A DNA stretch of 64,000 bases from Lichenostomus cassidix (taxonomy: Eukaryota > Chordata > Aves > Passeriformes > Meliphagidae): assembly GCA_008360975.2 (NCBI GenBank), contig CM039192.1:14075242-14139241 (forward strand), given 5' to 3'. Position numbers and translations under genes: made by a program. Under the pieces are notes generated by a model, which did no database searches, had not been told where the DNA came from, and saw nothing but the letters and a program-made list of their open reading frames with translations. Shown one piece after another: positions 23,976-36,455 of the stretch (its first letter is position 1; every line of letters begins with the position of its first letter).

Positions 23976-26392
23976 GATGGAACAGTTGTTTTTATATCTG
24001 TTTTATGTTTTAATTGTGTGTAATCTATGAAGCATGCTATATTAAAAATAAACAAAGCAGCTTAGGAGGCAAATAAGGATAAGATTCTGTGGAAACTGCT
24101 AAATTAATCTCAAAATGCATCTTCTTTCTGATGAGGTTTGTAGGTAAAAGAAATGCCAATGCCAGTACGTCGTGTTTCATTGGCTGAGGCAGTGTGGGGA
24201 AATTCTGATAAAAGCCAAGGGGACTTTGTTTTTCTTCCTGATTAGTAAACACTTTTTATTTTCTTTGCAGCTATCTGCCCTTCAATTTTAGTGCCAGCTA
24301 TTGTAACAATCTGTTATGTTTATTCAGGACTATTTATCAGCTTATTTAAACTGAGCTGCACTTTGTAGATGAAGTCCTAAAGAACAATGTGTGATATCCC
24401 AGAAGCTTCACATGGGTGCAGCACTCCACAGCAGGGCAGAGCTGCAGAATGGGAGCTAGCTGAGCAATGTGTTCCTCTCCAGTCTTTCAGATTTTCTGTA
24501 GTGCATCTCAGCAGTGACTGAGAATTTAGTGCTCTCTGGATTGTCTGAGCTCTTATAAGCATATCTGATAAATTGCTCACTATATAAATGCATGGAAATT
24601 TTCAGTATGTCTGCAAATGACAAGAGTATCAGAAGTGACAGATAATTTATTTGGTATGGTTGTTAACTGGACATGAAGTCAGTATGAGCAATAACCAGAG
24701 CAGTTTCTTGTCTCTGACAGTGAAATAATGACTTTAAACCTCATCAGGCTCCAAGGTTTCTGCCTGCAATGCTCTGTAAAAACTAATTGTTAAATATTCT
24801 GTGGGACCTCTGGCAGCTGTGCTGGTCAGACATAAAGTTGAGTTTTCTTTCATTCTCCATTCATAGCTGAACTCTGGGTGATTGTGGGAAGGAGGCTGCA
24901 CAATTCCCTCTGCTGCATTGCCCAGGAGAAGAAAGCCTTGCCCAGCCAGGTGCCCCTGAGAGCAACGAGTGGCTCCTGCTGCTGGACTGATGGGGCTCCC
25001 TATGGGGAGATTCCCAGATTCAGTGAATTCCCAGATCCTGGTCCCAGTTACAGCCCTGTCTCCCATCTGCTCCCCTGTGCTGTGTGGGTCTGGAGGTGAA
25101 GGGAAGGTTTTGCAGGCTGGTGCTGTGTGTGCTCACTTGAGAAGTCCTTTTAAGCCGTGCCAGTGTTGCACCATTGTCATTTGGCTGAAGCTTTTTGAGT
25201 CTTTTTCAGTTCTCTCATTGTTTACTGACCTTGGAACCTGCATGGCCACATTTAAAGGTCCTGTGGATCCTCTTGGAGAGCCTGCTAGAGCATTGCTAAG
25301 CTCCTGTTGATGAGATACAAAGTGAGATTCACATGTAATTGATACACAAGAAAACAGAAGCAAAGTGCAGAACCCCACCTGGAAATGGATGCTGGTTTGC
25401 TTTTTGTCAGAGATTTGTAGTTCCCTTCTACTTAACTGTCACAATTAAAATATAAGTTACTGTCAAATATATTTTCTTTGCCAATGGAAATTGAATTCTC
25501 TCTGGGGCAGTGAGAAACTTTGTTCTTTAAAGTCCAGCAAAGCTTGCACTTCTGGGGCTGCATAAGCCTGGAGGAAAAACATTGTCATTCAGAAGTCAAT
25601 TCTGCTCACCCATTAGGAAAGCACATTCACACTAATGGCTCCACAGTCAATCAGTGACAAAGACCTACAGGAAAACATACTTGTTTCACTGCTCACTGAT
25701 CCTGCAATTTGATCAATATTATTTTGAATGAATCTTTTTTTACTTCATCTGTAACATCTCTTTTTATGGCCAGACTGAGTGTGCACCATAAAACTGTACT
25801 GCAGATACTGCTAAAAGAACCAGCCATGTCTTTTACAGGTCGAAGTCCACAGTAGAGGCTCAACTTCATTCAGCCACATGGTTTTATCTGTTTCCAAATG
25901 AGCTCCTATTATTCTGTGGTACCCTGAGGGAGTAATAATCATGATCTCTTTGCTGACTCTGAGATGTTGCTGTTCTCTCTAGCAGAATTTCTCACCACGT
26001 ACCACAGCTTTCTGTTTGCTTCCAAAGTGTCAGGGAAGCTTTCAGGCTTTTAAATTTTGCTGTTGTGCTCTCATAGTTATAAAAACAGACAAATAACTCT
26101 GAGTTTAACTTTTCTCTGTTACAGGTGGTCTGTGTCTGTGGCTTTGAGGTCCAAATCTTGGCGTCCCAGGGAGGGACCATGGGCAGAGCTCCCTGCAGAA
26201 CCTGTGCAGAGGATGGCTTCATCTCCTGGGCTCACCTGCCTCTGGCTGAAGGGGCCATTCCGGTGCTGAGAGTCCATGGGATCTCCATGGATGCCACTTG
26301 GTTGCTTCTGTGAAGAACACCTTCTTCCAGTGTTTCATTTCCACTCTGCTTTTCACCACTGCAGTTACACATAGGCTACATTCCTGAGGAAA

Positions 26393-26534
26393 AGATAAGA
26401 GTTTTAAGTGAAAATACCAATAATTCTGTGAGTCAATTGTGGTTCCATCCAATGAGTCAATCAAGTGTAATATAAGGAGCACAGTGGAGATCAGAGGTTT
26501 TTAGCAGAACAGTTTATTTCTTTTCAGTGAGTCA
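26393..26534 (+). promoter_or_regulatory. Cluster of three AP-1 sites with GATA and RUNX words
   Basis: Three copies of the AP-1 (Fos/Jun) consensus TGAGTCA lie at 26429-26435, 26453-26459 and 26528-26534, all in the same orientation. A GATA word (AGATAAG) is at 26393-26399 and a RUNX core (TGTGGTT) at 26438-26444, between the first two AP-1 sites. About eight AP-1 7-mers are expected by chance in 64 kb, so single sites mean little, but three within 106 bases are unlikely to be random. Composite AP-1/RUNX/GATA arrangements are known from enhancers in blood and bone lineages. The call is a candidate enhancer; no target gene can be named. Confidence 0.4.
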
Positions 26535-27297
26535 TGTATTTCATTGGATGTGTGACTTCTGTAAGTTGTGTATGACCCAGCAACAAAAGTATTTCTGCAC
26601 AAGGTAGGAAATTAGTGGATCTCTTCTGCTGAGATTTCAATTGAGAAGGAGTGCCAGAGAGGACCAGATAATCTAGTTCAGGTCTTACTCTTCTGCTATA
26701 ATTAAATGGTTTGTAAGGTGTTTAGAGTGTGTCAAATAAGGTACAATACAGAGGAAACCATGTCTAGAAGACACACTATATGAATATGGAAGGTGATTGG
26801 GTGCCTTAAGCAACTGAGAAAATGGCACAGGGAGGTCACTGTTACAACACAAGTGTTAGTAGGGGCAACAAAACATGTCTGGATGTTGGCACAAAGAGGT
26901 TTGTAGGGATTTTATAACAAAGATGAATTATGTTTTTGGGATACTGGGATTAAGAAGTGTCCACAAGCCACATAGTCTGAAAGCAGAGAGGAGAATTGCT
27001 GTTAGTTGTAAGCAGAATATGAAAATGAAGCAATCACTGTAAGAAGTGGTTAATACAGTCTAACTGGGAGAAAACCCCAAACTTGTGAGACTGCTGCTGC
27101 ATAAAAAGAGAAAGATATGGTCTGGGCCAAGTAGGATTGAAAACTTGCTGGATTCCACTCTTCTGGTCCAGAATTTTTCACTGATTTGCTGCACAGTTTT
27201 CCTGTCTGTAAAATGGTGTCGAATTAATGCCTGTCTTTTGAGGTGCTAAGTATCTTACCCTAGAAAATTAATTTGATTCATATGCTTAATAGCAAGC

Positions 27298-27334
27298 ATA
27301 AGTTACTTCTCACTACTACATGTAAGTAACTTGT
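27298..27334. repeat. Inverted repeat, 9-bp perfect core
   Basis: AAGTTACTT at 27300-27308 pairs with AAGTAACTT at 27324-27332 around a 15-base loop, and pairing extends by a T-G wobble and one A-T pair. The loop contains TACATGTA overlap words. Short and without further RNA features. Confidence 0.7.
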
Positions 27335-28149
27335 CAGAGATGCCAGTAGGTTATATCTTCTAAAATGTGTGTATTCCTTCCTGGGGTCGTGGCCAAAATG
27401 TTCAGCATCTTACCAATTGACCCTTAGCAGAACTAACTCCTAAATTCAGATTCTATAAATAGCAGAATTATGGAAAAGAGTGTAATTCTGAGAGAACTAA
27501 AACTCATCATTAGAATAATTCTTGTGTGTTACTCTTCATTAGCTATAGGCCATCATCAGAAGGGCCATTTTTTATCTAACACAGGCTGTGATGTATCTGC
27601 ATTTTAAAAAAGTTATTGGTGGATTTTCAACAGCGATGTCCTGAAATGTTTTATTTTCTGAGTCTCCTAGCAATACAGTTCCATTATAAACTGCAGGTAT
27701 TAAGAATAGAAAGTCATTTGTTTGAAGAGCATTTAATAGAATAAATGGTAGGAGTATATTTGTAGTTCATATAACTGCTACCATAGAAGAAGAAGTAGAG
27801 CCAAAAGTGCAATTTTTTTAATGTATAAATTTCTTTTATGCATAGGTTATATTTACGTTGTTTAATCACATGGGAGAGTGAAAGCAAACTTTGCAAAACC
27901 ACAGACAAGATGTTCAACCTTTTATAGACTTGCATTGTCAGCAAAGTGTTTTGCAGTCAGTTGTTACTTGTCTCCTACACTGGAAAACAGAGGCTTGGTG
28001 TTCTTTCCCCCTCTTGTCTTCCCAATCTGCACAGCTAATTGCACATATTAATACAGTAGTATCTGCTTAAAAATGATAGCATGAAATTTAAGAAAAAAGT
28101 AAGCATCCCTAACCTGTCAATAAAATTAAATGACATCCTTCCACTTCTA

Positions 28150-28620
28150 GCTTTTCTTAAGCTCAGGATTTCCTGTGTTCTTTCAGCAGTGCTTTTAATG
28201 GGCTTTGAGCTCATCATGTTATTGCGTTGGGGATAATCTCCATATGGTGAAGGTCCTGCCAGCCCTACCAGAAGGGCATTGCTATTCCTCAGCAGCTTGG
28301 AGGTTTTGAACAGAATAGTGGGCAATGCATTTTAGAAATTGCAAACATAATCAAGGCCCCGTTTGCAAAATGATGAACTTTTTCACAATTAAGGGCATTG
28401 CTTGCAGTGTATCATCATTTTTGAAGCTATTTTCAGAGCACGTCCTCTCTTTGTCAGAAGGAATCCTCCTGGGGATAATGTATTAAATGAGGGTGAAAAT
28501 GGGTACCTTCAGTGTGAGTGCGCTGGAATTAAATTCATAACACATTACCACAATTGTAAAGATATTGCTGAAGAAGTTTTTATCATTTTGTATTTGAGGA
28601 GTATTTAAAAAAGTATAATT
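28150..28620. promoter_or_regulatory. Block resembling a conserved noncoding element
   Basis: Mixed-composition sequence without simple repeats or CR1, holding scattered CpGs (ATTGCGTTGG near 28222, GCACGTCC near 28440, GTGCGCTGG near 28520) and many non-repetitive AT words. An open frame at 28402-28608 (+, 68 codons) shows no domain. Even composition and absence of repeats are the only arguments; conservation cannot be judged here. Confidence 0.15.
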
Positions 28621-31599
28621 GAACCAACAGCCGTGGCATGATTTTAGGAATCAGAAAGGTCTGATTTCATTCATCCGAGAGGATTCTACCCAAATCCCTG
28701 AAGGCCTCATGAATTAATGTCTGCCCAAATCATGTTATAATGAGCCATAAATTATTTATAATGTTTTTTGTGGAAGGGAAACCTCTTTAAACTTCAGGGG
28801 TTTGTATCAGTATTTAGAAAAGTGCTTTTTTTTAAATTGATGCATGGAGTGGTAACAGTGCTCCCCACATTTATCTTTGGTTTCATTCATTTGTTCCACA
28901 GTGTCAACTTGTTGATATTAGTGAGCTACTCATAGTTTGACTATTACATTTCTGTAGCTTCTTCCTAAATTTTCACTCCTGTGATGACAAAGGCAGTCTT
29001 GGTGTGAGCCAAAGCCCTTGAAATTGCCGGGGAATTTCCCACTGCTGGTACTGGGCACTGCCTCCTCTCTGTGGCATTTAGTGACTCCTTTCACTAGAGC
29101 TGTTGGCTGCACTGTCATCTCTCAGGAGGAAAAGACAAGAGGCCAGGCTGGCACTGCACACCAAAAGCAGCTGGGAGATGCTCAGAGGTAGAGCTCCTCG
29201 AGGTCAGTGTGGCTGCAGAGCTCTCTGCATTGTCACCCTGCATTGCCGGGTGGGAGGGAGGTGGAGCCCAAAACCACCCCTATTCCAAAGACTTCAGACA
29301 GGGAAAGGGAAACAGAAAAAACACCACCCAAAAAAAGAGGTGATAAAGTGCTGCTCTACTCACACATTCATGTGCAATTTTGCACTAACAAGCAGCTCCA
29401 TGCAGGCTGGAGAGCTGAAATGGGCAAAGGGCTCGCCCTGGCCTCCCTAAGTTCTGCCTTGAAAACACTCTGCTCTAAATACTGTGTAGTTCTCAGGATA
29501 ACCCCCAGATTTTAAAGTTTTACTGCAGTTTTATGATGTTTATTTTAATCAATAAAGGTGAACAGTATTATGACCCTCTATATGCACATATTTTTTTCAG
29601 CATGTAGAATCTCTCCCTATAACTGTGGTCCACAGAAACACATTCCTTTGGCAGGCAGTGAAAATCATGGCTAAAAAGAGTACTTCAAAACACCTGCTGA
29701 ACAGTCAGAAATCTCCCTTAGACCCCTCTTCTTAACAGGGCTGTAATTTTACAATCTATGAATCTATGATATTAAAATGGAGTTTGGAAACCATAGTATT
29801 TCTATGTGGAATGTCAGGATAGTAAAATAAAAATGCTATGCTGAGGACTGAGAATTATCTCAGCTTTCTCAGTCTGGATCCAACTAAATCTATCAAGATA
29901 AGTGACAGGTGATTTATACTAACAAGGAATTGTCTGAGAGGAAAAGAGAACTGAAAGAGAATTGAATTGAGATAGACATGAGTGAGGAGAACAAGACACT
30001 TGAATTTCTCAGATGTGTCTAAGCATGTCATTGTATAGACAAGAGCTAAGGGAGCAAAAAGAAATCACTGATCAAGCACAGAGGCAACTACCAAACAGAA
30101 ACCAGGAATATTAATCTCTGGAGAAACTAATTTAAGTATTCTGGACAAAACTAGATAATGAGGATTGTACCTTAGCACCAATTTATTCCACTGACAGCCT
30201 TAAAATGTCACTTGTGTATTTACCAAAAGCATTTATCATCATACCTTTAAATCATAGCTAATAAAACTGCAGCTGAGACGCTGTGGCAGCTGGAGTGAGG
30301 GGAGCAAGGCTTGCAGAGGAGGTTGGAGCTGCCTGTGTCTCTGTGGGCTCTACAGCACATCACTGCTGCTGGCTGGGCTCACTGGAGCCAGGCAGCTCTG
30401 AGCTCAGTCAAACTGGCAGCTCCCTTGCCATAGTTCTTGCCCTGTGCTTTTATTTTTGGGGTGGCAGTGCCTACAGCATGCACAGTCTGGAGCACAGGGA
30501 ACCTTTCTGAGGGAAAAGGCCAACTTTGGGATATATTTGATTTTTAACTTCTGCTGTTGAAAAAGGAGGTTTTCTCCCAAGAAAGAGCTGCTGAGCTGAT
30601 GGTTCAGGTCCCAGTGAAGCACATGCAGCTTTCCAGGGCTGGCCCATTGCAGGAGGGTGAGGAGCAGAGCAGAGAGAGGAGCCCAGAGAGGCAAACACAG
30701 GGCTGCTGCTGCCCGGCTGCTCAGGTGGAGGGACAAGGGGCTGTGTCCCCACAGGAGGAAAGGCCATGGGCTGAAGGGACAGCTGGGCAGAGAAGCCACC
30801 AGGCCTCCTGTCCACCGGCAGTGGGGACATGGCACTGCCATCAGCACCCCTGGGGCACAGGGATGGGGAAATTGCTGATGCCTGGGTGAGCTGCAGGGCT
30901 CTTGGCTGAGCTCCACGGATGTCAGAGGCTTTAGGCATGTGTTTGTCAACCTGGAATGCATTAGGAAGGAGGATTTAACCATGAGATTTGCTTAGGTTTT
31001 CACACTTCAATTTTGTGAAAGGCAATGAGTACTCTGCTTGTTGAGAGGTTAAATACAAAAGCTTGTCTCTGGTGCAGCTGCCATTATTCTGTTGCAGTGT
31101 ACCTTTCTCTTTTTTGAAGCGAAAAATTCATTACTTCAGACCAACTGTTCCTTTTTTCCTTCTTTATCATCTTTTAAATAATCTTTGAAATTCTAGAATG
31201 AAAAGATGGGAAGAAGTGTCAGAGCTGAACAGATCCAGTTCCTACACTTTGGTTCCAGCTTGCATAATTAGATCTTCTAAACTTAATTAAATCTTCTTTT
31301 AGTGCTGTTCAGACCTGTCTACAGCTTTGCACTTGGTTATATAATAAACCTGTGTCATTGTTTAATTACATCAACTGTGTTGGTTGGCTGAGCTGAAATC
31401 AGGTTGCTTACTTGAAGACACAGCATTTGAAAGCGAGAGAGAGCATTTATTCTCATTTTCTTCACTGCATGCTTTGATGTGTGTAGCGTTCACCTGTGCC
31501 TGTCTGTTCATTGTTTCTATGTAATTATTGCAATTTAAGATCCATTTAATTATAACTTGTTACATTTATTTTAATAATAAGTCAAAATAGTATATGTTT

Positions 31600-31880
31600 C
31601 TTCAGTCAGTACAATGAATTCTTTTTATGGTAACAAGGGAAATTCTCTTTTCAGTAACGATGGCTACATTCTGGTAATTTACGTAGCCTAATTGGAATAT
31701 TTCTTGTCGCAGTCTTTAAAAAGAACTTTTTGGGTGCATTGCCAGTGCATTCCGATGCCAGTTACTCATACAATTTGTCTTATTGATGCCATTCTTCTGT
31801 GACTCTCTGAGTATTAAAAATTCTGACTGTCATAGGATAGATTCTGTTAAATGTTAAAACCATCTGGGAGTGTCTCAATC
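31600..31880. promoter_or_regulatory. Block resembling a conserved noncoding element
   Basis: Five CpGs occur in about 200 bases of AT-rich sequence (AACGATGG near 31657, TTTACGTAGCC at 31679-31688, TTGTCGCAG near 31705, TTCCGATGCC near 31751, and CAATCGATTAG near 31878). TTTACGTAG resembles a PAR-bZIP site. No retroelement, ORF or simple repeat is present. This is the profile of vertebrate noncoding elements under constraint, but it is an inference from composition. Confidence 0.22.
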
Positions 31881-33122
31881 GATTAGCCTTGTGCAAACAT
31901 CAGATGCAGAACAATAGCAGTGAATTCTATCTTCAGCTTATGCTGGAACTACTAATGCTTTAGTCCTTATGGAAACTTTCTGAATTTTTTTACAAGTTGA
32001 AGGTGATTATAAGGAAAGCTGACAGGTTTAGGTCTAGAAGTTGGTGCAAGTATCTATTTAACATTCATACTTAGGCAGTCTGTCTAAGAAATAGCAGTAG
32101 TATGCAATTTGTATCCTTCTGCATTGCTTACTGTATCAGGGTATGTTTTGCAAGTTGAAAAGGAAAGAAAAATCCATTTGCTGCCTGGGTAGTTCCATTT
32201 TATGTTTACATGTAGTTTACAGTGAAGAAAATGCATTTTTCTTCCCTCTGGAAGAGCTGACTCTTATATCCATTTGCAGCCTGTATGTTATCTGCTGAAG
32301 CTGGGAGGCAGTAAATACTGCCTATAAAATGTAGCTTCTACACAGAACTATAATAAATACTCAGATTCTGATATTTTCCAAGGATCCTGATGCTGGGCAG
32401 CTCAACTGAAGCAGAGCAAGCAACAGCTTGCTTCACACTCAGTTTCCCAACAGATTGTTTTCTTTTGAGGCTAATAATTTATCAGGGTGAGCATCTTCCT
32501 AATTCTCATGCAGAGGGGCTGGGCAGAGGGAGAGCTGGAGTGACCTCATGGCCGCAAGGCTGGGCAGTTGAAGGACAGCCAGGAGAGCAGGAGAGGCAGG
32601 TGCTTCCCTTGCACTGCTTGTCCCACCCCTAGCAGGGATGTCCCTGGACAAAGGGATCCTGCATGTGCACAGCTGCTCCATATTTGGCTTCATGTGGTCA
32701 TTCCTGATGAACATTTTTGGGGCTTTTGTTCATTTTTGAGGGATCTCACTGCAAGCATTTCTTTGCTCCAGCTACCCTGTAATCACTGGTGACCTTTATG
32801 CAGTTTTCCTTCAGAGGACACTGACTGTGAGACACATCAATGTCCCTTTGCAGACAGCAGATCTTTTCCCCAGTACATTGTGTTTATCAGTGTTCCCACA
32901 AAGTCTGGGCTAGCAGTAAAGTGGGAGCCCTCTCTGTCCCAGTGTGCTCCTTCAGAGCCCTTGTGAATCTGCCACTGGCAGGTCCTTGGGGACAGAAGAG
33001 AGTCAGTGGGAGCACAGAGCATCCCCACCCACTGCCTGCACTGCTGCATCCCTCAGCGCTGCTGAGCCTGGCTCTGCTTCTGCCCAGAACCAAATTGAAT
33101 GGGCAAACTGAAAAATTGCATT

Positions 33123-33142
33123 TTTAAATGTGGCCATTTAAA
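33123..33142. repeat. Perfect 8-bp hairpin, 4-base loop
   Basis: TTTAAATG, TGGC, CATTTAAA. Exact complementary arms; probably incidental in AT-rich DNA. Confidence 0.75.
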
Positions 33143-36100
33143 GGCATTTTCTATAGATTTTGCTCTAAGCACATGGAACAAAACCAAACAGCTTTGAGTG
33201 GAACATGAAAATATCAAGAAGAGAGAGTTCCTGTCCCTTGAACTGCTCACTAGAAAACTAACTATTGTATTCGCCTTTGCTAGTCTTTTTTCCCTTTCCA
33301 TTTTCCCCCTAATTTCAACCAAAAGTATAATCCACTTCCAATCAGGAACAGTATGGTAAATCCCATAAATCACTACTCTGTCTGTGGCTGTCTGTGCTGA
33401 TGCCTGAGTTGAGAAGCCACCTGGGGTGAGAGGCTGTGGCCCCTCTGTGTGGAGGCAGTGGTGGCAGAGGTTTGCTGCCAGGACAGAAGGGATGTGCCAG
33501 TGCCAAACCTGAAATGCACCTCAAAAGTAGCAGCATCTGCTGGGATCAGCATGATTTATTTTTTTTAAATGTGGAATGTTGCTTGCCGTGATTGCAGCCC
33601 TGTTTCATCAAGAAGGGGCCCTGCAGTTCCTTACCTGTGTTTGACCAACGCTGTCTGTGACAAAATCAGAGAATGTAGTTTGAAATTATAAACCCAAATA
33701 ATCTGCAGAGACCAAAAGGGATGCCCCTGTATAACTGCATCTTGTTGCTATCAGAACTTTGAATCACAATGATTCTAAAAGAATTTGAATCAACTTGTAA
33801 CTTTATTTTCTAGTCTTATCCAGTATTGTCTGCTGGAGAAAATACAGGGGAGCTCTGATAACACACTCACGTTCACATAGCTTGAGCAAAGATCAAGGTA
33901 ACTGCTGAGTATTTGGCTGGCAATTATTCAAGCCTTAGGACACCATTTTCTTGAAAATGCACACAAGGGAGAAATGAAAAATAACGATAATAAATTATTA
34001 ATTTTAAGGAAATTAATATGCTAGCCGCAAAAATAATCACTCTGAAATGCAAATATGGCTAGAATAGTTTAGCTGGTTAGATATGTTATAATTAAAACTG
34101 TTTATGGCAGTATACGTTGTCATAAAAGATAGCTTTGGATACACAGCTTCTTCTACTTTCATTCTACATGAATTAGGTAAATATAAATTGTGGGTTTTTC
34201 CTATAAACATTTTAGGCTCTAATTTTGTTTTTATTTTGACCTGAATGCCTTTTCTGTTTATATTTGTAACTCTCCAAGGTATAACTAGTGTTTCATCTGC
34301 TATACAAATACACAATTTGCTTATTGCTGAGAAGGAAGCCTTTAAATATTCAACAAAATCATGTTATGATTGCAGAAACAGAACACAAAAAGTTTTGTAA
34401 ATCAAAATGCTGACTAATGTGTTTTTAAGGAATGTGTGATGAAATGCAACTTTTTCTCACATGTATGTGCTCTGCGTATAATGGTCCTTTGGACTTCATT
34501 TATGCTACAGACTATAGATAAAGATCTATTTTTCAGATAAAATATACTTTCAAACCTGAGGGTAACCTTGTTTGCATCATTAGAGGATAAAGAAGCTACT
34601 GTTGGGTTGTGGTTTCACAGGTTGTTCTCATCTGTGTAGAAAACTAGCTGACGGTAATTAATTTGATGAGTATTCTTTGGGAAAATTTGTTTATTTGTTT
34701 GAAATCTGGCTATTAAAACAGGAAAACTGGAAAAATGTGTTTCAAGTCCTGGGCTCTTCAGTTTCAGACATATCAAAGTAAAAATGGAAATACCATAAAA
34801 CTAAAGCCAGAGAATGGAGGTTTTTCACAGCAGTGCTCTCAGAACTGGATCTGCTGGCAGTTCACCTGTAGATGTTTCATTTCTTGGCACAGCACTTGTC
34901 AGAGGGCTCTGGGTTGTCTATGATTCCTTAACATGGGAATCACAGCCACCTAAAGGGCTCCTAGAGCACCTGGAGTGCTTATGGACTTGGATGGATTGGC
35001 AATTAATCTGACTGAAAGCAAAATAAATATTTCTTTTATCGCATAAGAAAGAGTCAAAATGTATAAACCTTCAACGTAGTACAAGGAACCTTATTCAGTA
35101 ATTTGTGTGTTAAAATTCTGTTTGCTTGGATTATGATGCTTATCCAAGTCACTGTTTCTCCAGCTGTGGGGTGTCCCACTTCTTGGAGACTACAGAAGGA
35201 TGCCAAAGGAACTGGAAATGAGCAGAAAATGCTTTAAAGTGTTCAAAATATTCTACCAACTATCTCAGAGTCTGCAGGCAAATGGAAACAGAGCCAAAAG
35301 GGGGTTGGATTTTCAGTAAGTCTGAGAAATACTGATGGAAGGAATTCTTAAGCAGCTCCTTTCCTCTTTATATTCAGATTGTTAAGGGTATTTGAACTTC
35401 TTTCTGTGCATGGAAAAACACAGAGGGGATCTGATGGATATTTCTATTTTAATTTGAAAGATTATTGTATATCAGGGGAACATGTGGGAAATAAAATATT
35501 ATGAAAGTGTGTAATCTATTTTTAGCTAACCTACTGTAGTATGTGAAAATGAGTGGAAAAATAATTGTGGCAGTCTCTGAATCACTTCAACAGCAGCACT
35601 GAGACTCACATGCTTTGAAATTGCATATTCTGCCTCATCCACATTCTGCCTCCTTCCTTGTCTGTAGCTGTAATGAATGTCTGGATAATACCTATTGATG
35701 CAGATAATGGCACTGCCACTTCTACCTTTCAGTTACATTTCAGTACCTTTCAAGCTGTGTTTCTGTGTTGATCCTTTGTTTTGCCAAAACTCCTTCCTTT
35801 GTGTATTTAATACTGGAGATGCCAAATACTTGCCATTTTGCCTGTGTTTCATTCACTGGCCTTACTTCCTTTGGTTCTTGCAGGTAAATGATTCTGTGAA
35901 TTACTGGGGATGCAGGGGACGACTGATGTTAGTGAAATGCAAAATTTAGCCTTCCTTGGCTTTGTTTTGAATTACTGTTTTTCATTTTAATTACATTTGT
36001 GGCAGACTTCTAGTTTAAATGGATACTCTTTTTTCTTATTTTGTGACAATCTCAGTAATTACTTTTCTGGATTTGTACTTTGGAAAGTCCTGTGTTTGGG

Positions 36101-36455
36101 TTCTTCACACATCTGGAGCTCATTGCTTCATCAGTGATAAATTTCTACCTCGGATGGGTTTGTTTCTGTCACTTCTGGCTCATTCTTTGTCTTTTGTGTC
36201 AGGAATAGGGAACACAAAAAGTGAACTTCTTTGGCTATATGAGAAGACAGAAATCTGCAGTTTAGTACAGTTAGCCTTTAAAAAAAATCCGGGGGTGGAG
36301 GGGCAAGAGATTACTCTGGAAAGCCTCCCAGATTATCCATCTGCCCCTGTAATTCAAACTGGGACTTAACACAGAAGTAGTGAAGTTGATTGAGTAACTT
36401 AATAGTGGCAGAATAATCTCCCTTTTTCAGTGGCATGTGTGTTGGAAACCCTTCC

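Larger units (their letters stand above)
22421..26392. other. Noncoding stretch
   Basis: The 181-codon minus-strand frame at 23397-22852 starts at GTG, crosses a G/T low-complexity tract and has no domain, so it is not entered as a gene. GC-richer islets lie at about 24880-25110 and 26120-26300; the latter follows an acceptor-like CTCTGTTACAG at about 26125, but the frame after it has no recognisable content. Confidence 0.65.
26535..36455. other. Noncoding stretch
   Basis: Mostly AT-rich single-copy DNA. A GC-rich islet at about 30280-30900 carries the longest ATG-started frame in the window (minus, 30982-30404, 192 codons). Its translation is dominated by Leu, Pro, Ser and Cys from CAG/CTG-rich DNA, and frames are open on both strands there, so it is not called. 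Another islet is at about 32500-33080. No CR1 or LTR element is recognised. Confidence 0.65.

Noticed and set aside
29742..29770. CR1-like terminal words (CAATCTATGAATCTATGAT)
   Set aside because: The upstream bases lack the expected CCTTCCAACCC-type sequence, so this may be a chance short repeat.
30404..30982. 192-codon minus-strand open frame starting with ATG
   Set aside because: Length is near chance expectation for 64 kb in six frames, the DNA is stop-poor on both strands, and the Leu/Pro/Ser/Cys-rich translation has no recognisable domain or conserved motif.
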